Assembly (NCBI GenBank): GCA_018607365.1
Contig: JABBBT010000058.1
Span: 1-44,114, forward strand
DNA: 44,114 bases
Direction: 5' to 3'
Source: SAR86 cluster bacterium
GTDB lineage: Bacteria > Pseudomonadota > Gammaproteobacteria > Magnimaribacterales > D2472
Part shown: positions 15,902 to 23,158 of the stretch, one piece after another
Layout of the letters: each line of letters starts with the position of its first letter
Position numbering within the stretch: the first letter of the stretch is position 1
Program-made: the position numbers and the translations under genes
Notes under the pieces: generated by a model
Told to the model about the DNA's origin: nothing
Database searches by the model: none
The model's input: the letters and a program-made list of their open reading frames with translations, nothing else

Positions 15902-17370
15902 TGAAACTAAAGGAGTATGTAACCCCATTTTTTTTTGGTTTCATTGGGATATTTGCATTTGCGCCCTTCTCTCTTAAGCCTCTAATAATTCTCTCATATG
16001 CCTATTTAATAAAAGAATTGTCCTTTAAATCATCGTCTACTAGACAGCTAATAATGTGGTCAATTGGACACTGGGGATTTGGAATGTCTTGGTTAATAGT
16101 GAGTGTTTACTATTATGGAGAAACAAGCATAGCTGTATCATTAATAATATTTGTTTTACTAATATTAATCTTAACTTTATTTTTTTCGCTACCATTACTT
16201 GTTATCAGAACAAATTTTTTTCAGGATCTCAGGTACTCTAGCTTAAAATATATATTGCTAGTTATTAGTATATTTGTGTTAAACGAATGGAGTATGTACT
16301 ACTTACTTAATGGTGTTCCTTGGCTTATTCCAGGCGTTGTATTCCTGGATACATTTACACAAAATATCTATCCCTTATTAGGAGTTGCTGGCGCATCTAT
16401 AATTATTTATCTTTGCTCTACCCTTCTTGCCATAAGTTGGCATAAAAATAAAAAAAATCTATTTATTTTATGTTTGATAAGCCTTGTATTTTTTATACCA
16501 AATTTTTACAAAAGAGTCTCTGTTGGCGAGCAGATAAATATCTCCATAGTTCAGCCATCATCCGACCCCTTTTTGAAATATACAAATAACTATAAATTAG
16601 AAATAGAAGCCAATTTAAAAGAATTAATAAATTTAGCATCCGCATCATCAAGCTTAATAGTATTGCCCGAAGCCGAACTCCCATACGTATATAAAAGTGC
16701 TAACTTTAAAAAATTTGAAAGTGATATAAATACTGATCAAACGATTATTGGAGGCGTTTGGCATCTAAGTGAGGGTAATTTATACAATTCAATGGTAAAT
16801 TTTCAATCACAGCAAATATATAACAAGATTCACTTAGTTCCTTTTGGTGAATATATTCCCTTCATATCCTCTTTAAGGGGTCTGATTTCATTCTTTGATA
16901 TGCCAATGTCAGATGTATTTAAAGGTAAATCAAATCAAAATCCAATGGTATTTGATACCCAATCTCTAAAAAAGATGGCTCCATTGATATGTTTTGATAT
17001 TGCATTTGGAAATACCGTTAGAAAAAGCAACATAAGTTCATTATTTATGGTCAATATAAGCAATGATACATGGTTTGGAAAATCCATAGGACCATATCAA
17101 CATCTTGATATTGCCAGAGTAAGAACAATAGAAAATAATAAGTGGATGATTAGAGCAACTAATGATGGCTTTTCTGCATTGATAGATAATAATGGAACAA
17201 TTGTTGATAAATTAGAAAAAGGAGTAACTGACGTCCTTGATGGCTCAATAATGCTGCTTGATAAAAGAACAATCTATAGTCAATATGGCTACTACCTGCC
17301 GTATTTACTGGCTCTCTTCATATTATTAATTTCAGTTATAATAAGATTATGTTTAAAAAAGCAATATTAG
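15901..17370 (+). CDS. lnt: apolipoprotein N-acyltransferase
   Basis: Inner-membrane enzyme that adds the third acyl chain to lipoproteins. The 489 residues have a hydrophobic N-terminal half of about six spans and a periplasmic nitrilase-like domain with the predicted catalytic triad E257 (LPEAELPY), K309 (KIHLVPFGEYIP) and C364 (CFDIAF); then one C-terminal span. The upstream in-frame TTG at 15898 is ignored: ATG 15901 overlaps the corC stop by one base (TGATG). Place after corC is canonical in gammaproteobacteria. Confidence 0.95.
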   Translation: MKLKEYVTPFFFGFIGIFAFAPFSLKPLIILSYAYLIKELSFKSSSTRQLIMWSIGHWGFGMSWLIVSVYYYGETSIAVSLIIFVLLILILTLFFSLPLLVIRTNFFQDLRYSSLKYILLVISIFVLNEWSMYYLLNGVPWLIPGVVFLDTFTQNIYPLLGVAGASIIIYLCSTLLAISWHKNKKNLFILCLISLVFFIPNFYKRVSVGEQINISIVQPSSDPFLKYTNNYKLEIEANLKELINLASASSSLIVLPEAELPYVYKSANFKKFESDINTDQTIIGGVWHLSEGNLYNSMVNFQSQQIYNKIHLVPFGEYIPFISSLRGLISFFDMPMSDVFKGKSNQNPMVFDTQSLKKMAPLICFDIAFGNTVRKSNISSLFMVNISNDTWFGKSIGPYQHLDIARVRTIENNKWMIRATNDGFSALIDNNGTIVDKLEKGVTDVLDGSIMLLDKRTIYSQYGYYLPYLLALFILLISVIIRLCLKKQY

Positions 17371-17885
17371 TTATATTTATGTCTTTCAACATTTTTGCTG
17401 AGAACAATCTAACTATTGAGATTGATATTTCAAAACAAAGACTTTTTTTATTAGATAATATGGAAATTGTTAGATCGTATCCTATATCCTCCTCTAAATA
17501 TGGAGAAGGCAGTACTCAAAACTCCTTTAAAACACCTTTAGGTAATCATGTTATTAAAGAGATGATAGGAAACAATGCTATTAAAAATACCATTTTTACA
17601 TCTAGAATAAATACTAAGAGACAGGCTGAGATCATCCATGATGAGGCTAAATCAGATAATGACTATGTTACAACAAGAATAATGTGGTTAGATGGTCAGG
17701 AAGAGGGCAAAAATAAAGGGAAGGGCGTTGATTCTTACGAAAGGTATATCTATATTCATGGGACGCATGAAGAGGGCCTAATTGGACAAAAAGCATCACA
17801 TGGATGCATTAGAATGTTTAACTCTGATGTTATTGAACTCTTTAATGATGTAAAAAAAGGGACAAAAGTCTATATTAAAGCCTAA
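17349..17885 (+). CDS. L,D-transpeptidase (YkuD domain), secreted
   Basis: Periplasmic enzyme of the ErfK/YbiS/YkuD family that forms or edits 3-3 peptidoglycan crosslinks or attaches lipoprotein. The 178 residues begin with a signal peptide (MFKKAILVIFMSFNIFAEN). The YkuD domain covers the rest and ends in the catalytic motif SHGCIRM (H151, C153, R155), with the upstream HGTH (137-140). No LysM or other binding domain is present. It overlaps lnt by 22 nt, so it is the distal gene of that operon, an envelope-related addition to the conserved block. Confidence 0.93.
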   Translation: MFKKAILVIFMSFNIFAENNLTIEIDISKQRLFLLDNMEIVRSYPISSSKYGEGSTQNSFKTPLGNHVIKEMIGNNAIKNTIFTSRINTKRQAEIIHDEAKSDNDYVTTRIMWLDGQEEGKNKGKGVDSYERYIYIHGTHEEGLIGQKASHGCIRMFNSDVIELFNDVKKGTKVYIKA

Positions 17886-17899
17886 TATCCCCTATAAAT

Positions 17900-20080
17900 T
17901 TAAAAATTATTAGCAACAGACGACATCGCAAAATTCAATTTTTCTTTCCTATCCTCTATGGCAGGGGCATCACCAAGCTTTTCGCCATTATTTGCAAGCT
18001 TTATTAGCAGCTGACTAGGTTTATATACATCGCTACCTGTTTTTTCTGCATATTCTTCTAATTTTTTAACCACAACATCTAATCCCATTGCATTAGCGTG
18101 ATGCATTGGGCCGCCTCTCCATATTGGAAATCCGTAGCCGTTAATATAAACAACATCTAAATCAGCAGCTTTTTGTGCAACTCCCTCAGAAAGAATATCA
18201 GCACCTTCGTTAATTAATGCCAAAATACATCTCTCTACAATCTCAACATCGGATATATCTCTTCTAGTGAACCCATTCTCAGATGATATTTTTTCATATG
18301 TTTCTTCATTTTCAGGGGCAGGGTTTGGAGCTCTGGATCCTTCATTATAATTGTAATAGCCCTTTGCATTTTTTTGACCAAACCTATCATTATCACAAAG
18401 ACTATCTCCAATTTTTGCATGAAGTGGTGATTCTTTACCACCTAATTTTCTTGCTCTCCAACCAAGGTCTAACCCAACTAAATCCATCATCCTAAATGGA
18501 CCCATATTTAATCCAAATGACTCTAAAGCCTGATCAACTTGATGGGGAAGGGCGCCTTCTAAAAGTAGCATATTAGCCTGAGCTGTATATCCAAAGAGCA
18601 TTCTGTTTCCTATAAAGCCTGGAGCATTTAAAGAAACCACAGCGGTCTTTTTAATCTTCTTACCCACAGACATTATTGTGGCAAGTGTTTCGTTGGAAGT
18701 CTGCTCTCCTCTTACAACCTCAAGCAACCTCATAATGTTCGCTGGACTAAAAAAGTGAGTACCCACTACCAATTCAGGCCTACTAGTTACTGAAGCAATA
18801 GCATCTATATCTAAACCTGATGTGTTACTCGCAAGGATAGCTCCTGGCTTAACATGCTTATCTAAGGTTTTAAATATATCCATTTTTAGATCGAGGTTTT
18901 CATAAACAGCTTCTATTGCAATATCACAATCATGCAAATCTTTATAATCAAGACTTGAGCTAATTAATCCAAATACAGCATCTTTTTGCTCAGAAGTTAG
19001 CTTTCCTCTACCAACCATAAAGTCATAATTCTTTTCGATTACTGATATTCCTCTTTTTAAGTTATCTGCATCTTGGTCAATAATATGAACTGGAATTCCA
19101 GCATTTGCAAAACACATTGCTATACCACCACCCATTGTTCCTGAACCAATTATTCCTGCTTTTTTGATATCCATAACAGGAGTTTCTTTTGGGACATCTG
19201 CAATTTTAGATGCAGCTCTTTCGCCAAAGAATATATGAATCATTGCTTCACGTTGCGGGTGAAGAAGACATTCCATGAAATATTCTGCTTCTTTTTTAAG
19301 GCCTTCATCAAAATCATCACAATTTATAGCCGCTTCAACACATTTAATTATCTGACCAGGTGCAAATTGTCCTTTTCTTGTTTTGGCTGCCATAGCCTGC
19401 GCCTCTACTAAAACGTTCTCAGATCCTCTAGCTTCGATTACTTTGTCATTCATATTTCTAACAAGTGGGTGATCGCTAGTGTTTGCAGCCTTTTCTTTAA
19501 TAAAGGCTATTGAGTCTTCAATAATATTTTCTGAAATTGAGTCAATAATCCCAAGAGATAAAGCCTTTTTGGCAGGCACATGTGCTCCAGAAAGCATTAT
19601 TTTAAGCGCTTCAGCAGGCCCAGTAAGTCTAGGGAGTCTTTGAGTACCACCAGCACCAGGTAAAAGGCCTAAATGGACCTCTGGAAGCCCAACAAATGCG
19701 CTTGGAGAGGCTATCCTGTAGTTACAACATAATGCAGTCTCTAAACCACCTCCTAGTGCAAGGCCGTTAATTGCTGCTACCACAGGCTTAGAACAAAATT
19801 CAAGATTTTTAAAGACAGTATGAAGACCGTGGCCATCACCTTCTCCACCAAATTCAGAAATATCAGCCCCAGCAATAAAAGCTCTTCCTTTACCGGTTAC
19901 AACCACGCCAACAACATTAGTGTCTGCTTCGGCATTAGCTATGCCTTCAAATAAGCCTGCTCTAACACCATCACTTAATGGATTTACTGGAGGATTATCT
20001 ACTGTTAATACGGCAACCCCATCCCTTACTTCATAATGAACTGTTCCTTTCAATTTTATCTCCGTTTTAAATTTAGACAT
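17900..20080 (-). CDS. bifunctional enoyl-CoA hydratase / 3-hydroxyacyl-CoA dehydrogenase (FadB/FadJ type)
   Basis: Two consecutive steps of fatty-acid beta-oxidation on one 726-residue chain. N-terminal crotonase domain: oxyanion-hole GGGLETAL with E114, and E134 in GLPEVHLGLLPGAGG. The NAD-binding dehydrogenase domain starts with AGIIGSGTMGGG (309-319); catalytic His lies in VGTHFFSPANIMRLLEVV; two C-terminal HAD domains follow. Domain order is as in FadB, FadJ and the peroxisomal bifunctional enzyme. No thiolase gene (fadA) is adjacent, unlike the usual fadBA operon. A palindrome 34 bp upstream of the ATG may be an operator. FadB and FadJ cannot be separated by eye. Confidence 0.93.
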   Translation of the reverse strand: MSKFKTEIKLKGTVHYEVRDGVAVLTVDNPPVNPLSDGVRAGLFEGIANAEADTNVVGVVVTGKGRAFIAGADISEFGGEGDGHGLHTVFKNLEFCSKPVVAAINGLALGGGLETALCCNYRIASPSAFVGLPEVHLGLLPGAGGTQRLPRLTGPAEALKIMLSGAHVPAKKALSLGIIDSISENIIEDSIAFIKEKAANTSDHPLVRNMNDKVIEARGSENVLVEAQAMAAKTRKGQFAPGQIIKCVEAAINCDDFDEGLKKEAEYFMECLLHPQREAMIHIFFGERAASKIADVPKETPVMDIKKAGIIGSGTMGGGIAMCFANAGIPVHIIDQDADNLKRGISVIEKNYDFMVGRGKLTSEQKDAVFGLISSSLDYKDLHDCDIAIEAVYENLDLKMDIFKTLDKHVKPGAILASNTSGLDIDAIASVTSRPELVVGTHFFSPANIMRLLEVVRGEQTSNETLATIMSVGKKIKKTAVVSLNAPGFIGNRMLFGYTAQANMLLLEGALPHQVDQALESFGLNMGPFRMMDLVGLDLGWRARKLGGKESPLHAKIGDSLCDNDRFGQKNAKGYYNYNEGSRAPNPAPENEETYEKISSENGFTRRDISDVEIVERCILALINEGADILSEGVAQKAADLDVVYINGYGFPIWRGGPMHHANAMGLDVVVKKLEEYAEKTGSDVYKPSQLLIKLANNGEKLGDAPAIEDRKEKLNFAMSSVANNF

Positions 20081-20111
20081 GCATTATACATAATATATAG
20101 CAGTATTAGAT

Positions 20112-20135
20112 GCGATTTCTTGCACAAGGAATCAC
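20112..20135. promoter_or_regulatory. imperfect palindrome upstream of the fadB-type gene, candidate operator
   Basis: GATTTCTTG CA CAAGGAATC (20114-20133) is an inverted repeat with nine-base arms and one mismatch; TG/CA extends the symmetry outside. It lies 34-53 bp upstream of the start codon of the beta-oxidation gene, where a repressor would act. Such size fits TetR-type fatty-acid regulators, but I do not recognise the sequence as a known FadR or PsrA site. Confidence 0.35.
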
Positions 20136-20172
20136 AATTATTAAATATATTAAAATATCTTTATAAAAAGTA

Positions 20173-20200
20173 TTGATAATTAATTATAAATATATATAAT
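20173..20200 (+). promoter_or_regulatory. sigma-70 promoter of the 20205 small RNA
   Basis: TTGATA (20173-20178) and TATAAT (20195-20200) are separated by 16 bp: a perfect -10 box and a -35 box with four of six consensus bases. It is the best promoter match I see in the window. Expected transcription start is 20205-20207, just before a structured, terminator-ended stretch. Confidence 0.65.
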
Positions 20201-20204
20201 AATG

Positions 20205-20282
20205 TGAGTCAGCACTCCTCTCCCCCTATTAGTTTGCTGACACTCTGAAACATATGGAGGGCTCAGTCCCTCCATTTTTATT
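20205..20282 (+). ncRNA. candidate structured small RNA or attenuated leader (~77 nt), family not recognised
   Basis: It starts at a near-consensus promoter and ends at a strong intrinsic terminator. Stem 1 pairs TCAGCA (20208-20213) with TGCTGA (20235-20240); a GAG/CTC extension is possible across a two-base bulge. Its 21-base loop is pyrimidine-rich, with CTCCTCTCCCCC at 20215-20226. A short A-rich linker leads to the terminator hairpin. The C-rich loop could bind Shine-Dalgarno sequences in trans, or pair with the GGAGGG arm of the terminator in cis (CTCTCC, 20218-20223). A 28-codon ORF begins 17 bases downstream. I cannot match it to a known Rfam family; no ligand is claimed. Confidence 0.6.
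20254..20279 (+). terminator. intrinsic terminator
   Basis: Perfect 8-bp stem ATGGAGGG/CCCTCCAT (20254-20261 with 20268-20275), six-base loop CTCAGT, then a T5 tract continuing as A-TT. It is the only textbook Rho-independent terminator found in the window. It ends the candidate small RNA and lies before the 28-codon ORF and the glutathione peroxidase-family gene. Confidence 0.82.
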
Positions 20283-20298
20283 AAATTTAAGGTTTTTT

Positions 20299-20385
20299 AT
20301 GAAAAAATATCAGGAAATATTTGAAACAGTCATTTTGGCTAGCTTTTTTGTAATATCGGTAATGGCTATAGCTCCAATAACTTAA
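20299..20385 (+). CDS. putative 28-residue single-span membrane peptide
   Basis: ATG 20299 to TAA 20385 encodes 28 residues: a charged start (MKKYQEIFET) and then one uninterrupted hydrophobic segment to the end. AAGG (20289-20292) lies six bases before the ATG. It fills the space between the terminator hairpin and the glutathione peroxidase-family gene, 20 bp upstream of it. It could be a real small membrane protein, a leader peptide for the downstream gene, or chance. Evidence is the ribosome binding site, the amphipathic-then-hydrophobic composition and the position only. Confidence 0.4.
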   Translation: MKKYQEIFETVILASFFVISVMAIAPIT

Positions 20386-20405
20386 TACTAATATATAATT
20401 ATTAT

Positions 20406-20930
20406 ATGAATAAATTTTATATATTTGGCTTATTGTTTTTTACACTAAATGCATTTTCTTGCTCAGATCTTCTGGACACTGACATGAGAGTTCTTGACTC
20501 CGCTGAGTCAAGAAACTTTTGCGAGTTTGAAGGAAAAGCTTTACTAGTTGTGAATGTTGCAAGTAGATGTGGTTACACTTACCAATATGCTGGCCTTCAA
20601 AAGTTGTATGAAAGCTACAAAGATGATGATTTTCTAGTAATTGGAATTCCATCTAGAGATTTTCTTCAAGAATACTCTGATGAAAGCGATGTTGCAGAAT
20701 TTTGTTCTACAGAATACGGTGTTGAATTTCCTATGTTCTCAACTGCTAAAGTCAAAGGAAAAAAAGCACACCCATTTTATAAAAAACTTATTGCAGAGTC
20801 AGGTTATACGCCCTCATGGAACTTTAATAAATACTTAATCTCAAAAGAGGGTAAGGTTGTATCCACATATGGATCAAAGGTAAAGCCTGATTCAAAAGAG
20901 CTCATATCAGCTATTGAAGACTTGCTGTAA
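20406..20930 (+). CDS. glutathione peroxidase family protein, exported
   Basis: Thiol peroxidase of the GPx fold, predicted periplasmic: an N-terminal signal sequence (MNKFYIFGLLFFTLNAFSC) precedes the domain. The 174 residues show the peroxidatic Cys in NVASRCGYT (C55), FPMFSTAKVKGKKAHPFY near 108, and the WNF motif (W138, N139). The usual catalytic Gln region (PCNQF in E. coli BtuE) reads PSRDF here, with Asp85 where Gln is expected, as in a bacterial PSNDF-type subgroup I recall. A TATAAT (20394-20399) sits so close to the ATG that a transcript from it would be nearly leaderless. Confidence 0.88.
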   Translation: MNKFYIFGLLFFTLNAFSCSDLLDTDMRVLDSAESRNFCEFEGKALLVVNVASRCGYTYQYAGLQKLYESYKDDDFLVIGIPSRDFLQEYSDESDVAEFCSTEYGVEFPMFSTAKVKGKKAHPFYKKLIAESGYTPSWNFNKYLISKEGKVVSTYGSKVKPDSKELISAIEDLL

Positions 20931-20935
20931 AATTA

Positions 20936-21574
20936 TTACTTAGAAACTAATACAGTTTTAGGTTTGTTTGCTGCAAATATTCCATTATCTACCACTCCAG
21001 GAATATTATTAATCAAAGCTTCCAGTGCAGCGGGGTTTGAAATATCCATATTAGAGATATCTAAAATATGATTACCTTGGTCTGTTATAAATCCAGTTCT
21101 ATATGTCGGTATTCCACCCATCGAGATTATTTTTCTTGCAACAAGGCTCCTACTTTCAGGTATCACCTCTATAGGCAGTGGAAAAGCTCCCAAGATATTA
21201 ACCATCTTTGACTGATCAACTATACATATAAACTCGTTAGAAGCAGAAGCTACTATCTTTTCTCTAGTATGTGCGCCACCACCACCTTTAATAAGACAAT
21301 TTTCAGGAGACACCTCATCTGCACCATCTATGTAATAAGCTATATCAATTACATCATTAAGGTTAAAGACTTCGATCCCATTTTCATTTAATAATATTGA
21401 TGAAGCATCTGAGCTAGAAACAGCTCCAGCAAATTTGTGCCTATATTCCTTCAGTTGTTCTATAAAAAAATTAACTGTTGAACCGGTTCCAATGCCTAAG
21501 ATCATCTCTGGATGAAGATTATTTTTAATATATTCTATAGCTTGTTTAGCAACATTTATCTTTGAGCCACTCAT
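20936..21574 (-). CDS. rpiA: ribose-5-phosphate isomerase A
   Basis: Interconverts ribose-5-phosphate and ribulose-5-phosphate in the pentose phosphate pathway. The 212 residues show GIGTGSTVNFFIEQL near the start, VSSSDASSILL, DGADEV and KGGGGAHTREKIVA, all substrate-binding motifs with the catalytic Asp and Lys. ATG 21574 (MSGSKINVAKQ) is preferred to the in-frame TTG at 21589. Divergent from ilvA by 38 bp, as in Pseudomonas. Functionally it complements tkt at the left of the window. Confidence 0.96.
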   Translation of the reverse strand: MSGSKINVAKQAIEYIKNNLHPEMILGIGTGSTVNFFIEQLKEYRHKFAGAVSSSDASSILLNENGIEVFNLNDVIDIAYYIDGADEVSPENCLIKGGGGAHTREKIVASASNEFICIVDQSKMVNILGAFPLPIEVIPESRSLVARKIISMGGIPTYRTGFITDQGNHILDISNMDISNPAALEALINNIPGVVDNGIFAANKPKTVLVSK

Positions 21575-21612
21575 AGAGTTATAATACAAGAAAATATAGG
21601 TAGTTAATTATT

Positions 21613-23154
21613 TTGAGACTAAAAATTAAAAAAACAGGTTCTTTTAAGAATTCCCAGAAGTACCTAAAACTTATTCCTGATGCATCTGTTTATGACGTAG
21701 CATTAAAATCACCTATAACATTTGCTCCAAATATTTCTTCAAAGCTGGGGAATAAAGTTTTCTTAAAAAGAGAGGATCTGCAGCCTATATTTTCTTTTAA
21801 AAACAGAGGAGCGTATAACAAGATTGTAAATTTAACGGATGCTGAAAAGAAGAGGGGAGTTATTGCTGCATCAGCAGGAAATCATGCTCAAGGAGTAGCC
21901 AGTGCATGTAAAAAACTAAAAATTAATTGCCTAATTGTTATGCCAATAACAACTCCAGAAATAAAAATAAAAGATGTAAAAAGATTTGGAGCCAAAATAC
22001 TCCAGCATGGGGACAATGTAGATGCAGCTTTAAAAGAGGCACTGTCTATTGCAAAGAAAAAAAAATTGTCTTTTGTTCATCCTTTTGACGACCCTCTAAC
22101 AATTGCTGGCCAAGGGACTATAGGTCAAGAAATTCTTGAAGATCAAAATCATTTTGATGTTGTTTTTGTTCCAGTGGGAGGAGGAGGTATTCTAGCTGGT
22201 GTGTCTGCCTGGATAGCACAGAATAATAAGAAAATAAAAATTGTTGGTGTTGAGGTTGAGGATTCTGCATGTCTTGCTGAGGCAGTAAAAGCTAATAAAA
22301 GAGTTACTTTAAAAGAAGTGGGCCTCTTTGCTGATGGAGTGGCGGTATCAAGGGTTGGAAAAAATAATTTTGATGTTATTAAAGAGTGCGTAGATGAAGT
22401 CATTACAGTTAGTGTTGATGAAGTCTGCACCGCAGTAAAAGATATCTTTGAAGATACAAGAGTTCTGTCAGAACCTGCTGGGGCATTAGCACTTGCAGGG
22501 TTAAAAGCCTACGCAAGAAAAGTTAAAAATAAAAAACTTATTGCTATAAGTTCTGGCGCTAATGTAAATTTCCAAAGACTTAATTTTATTGTTGAGCGAT
22601 CAGAGATTGGTGAAAATAGAGAAAAAATATTAAGTATCAAAATCCCAGAGATACCTGGAAGTTTTCTTAAGCTCTCAAGGATGTTTGGCAGCTCTCAAGT
22701 TACAGAGTTTAACTACAGGAAATCTAGCTTAAGTGATGCATATGTTTTAGTTGGTGTTAGAACTAAAACTGAAAAATCATTTGAAACCTTAAAGTCCAAA
22801 TTAAAAAAAGCAGGCTTCAAATTTAGCGACTTTACTCGAAATGAAATATCCAATGATCATCTAAGACATATGGTTGGTGGCAGGAATAGTGACTCAGACT
22901 CTCATAACAATGAAAGAATATTTAGGGGAGAGTTTCCTGAGAAGCCAGGTGCGCTGTTAAATTTTCTAGAGAAATTTGGAAATAAATGGAATATTTCCTT
23001 ATTTCATTACAGGAATCTAGGCTCAGCTTTTGGAAAGATATTAATTGGCATCGAGAGTAAGGATAAAGATAAGCTAATAAATCATTTAAATAAGTCAGGA
23101 ACTATTTTTACAGAAGAAACCTCCAACAAGGCATACAAAGATTTTTTAAAATAA
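21613..23154 (+). CDS. ilvA: threonine ammonia-lyase (biosynthetic threonine deaminase)
   Basis: PLP enzyme converting threonine to 2-oxobutanoate, the first committed step to isoleucine. The 513 residues show the PLP-lysine motif SFKNRGAYNK (K63), the SAGNHAQGVA loop, the phosphate-binding GGGGILAG and two C-terminal ACT-like regulatory domains (from about residue 330), so it is the allosteric biosynthetic form. The start is TTG (21613-21615); no ATG lies between it and the conserved DASVYDVA segment, and the spacer to rpiA is only 38 bp. Confidence 0.96.
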   Translation: MRLKIKKTGSFKNSQKYLKLIPDASVYDVALKSPITFAPNISSKLGNKVFLKREDLQPIFSFKNRGAYNKIVNLTDAEKKRGVIAASAGNHAQGVASACKKLKINCLIVMPITTPEIKIKDVKRFGAKILQHGDNVDAALKEALSIAKKKKLSFVHPFDDPLTIAGQGTIGQEILEDQNHFDVVFVPVGGGGILAGVSAWIAQNNKKIKIVGVEVEDSACLAEAVKANKRVTLKEVGLFADGVAVSRVGKNNFDVIKECVDEVITVSVDEVCTAVKDIFEDTRVLSEPAGALALAGLKAYARKVKNKKLIAISSGANVNFQRLNFIVERSEIGENREKILSIKIPEIPGSFLKLSRMFGSSQVTEFNYRKSSLSDAYVLVGVRTKTEKSFETLKSKLKKAGFKFSDFTRNEISNDHLRHMVGGRNSDSDSHNNERIFRGEFPEKPGALLNFLEKFGNKWNISLFHYRNLGSAFGKILIGIESKDKDKLINHLNKSGTIFTEETSNKAYKDFLK

Positions 23155-23158
23155 AAGA

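Noticed and set aside
20204-20248. Fourteen-codon ORF from GTG 20204 inside the candidate RNA, a possible leader peptide ahead of the terminator.
   Set aside because: It would start at or before the predicted transcription start, has no ribosome binding site, and shows no run of one regulatory amino acid as classical attenuators do.
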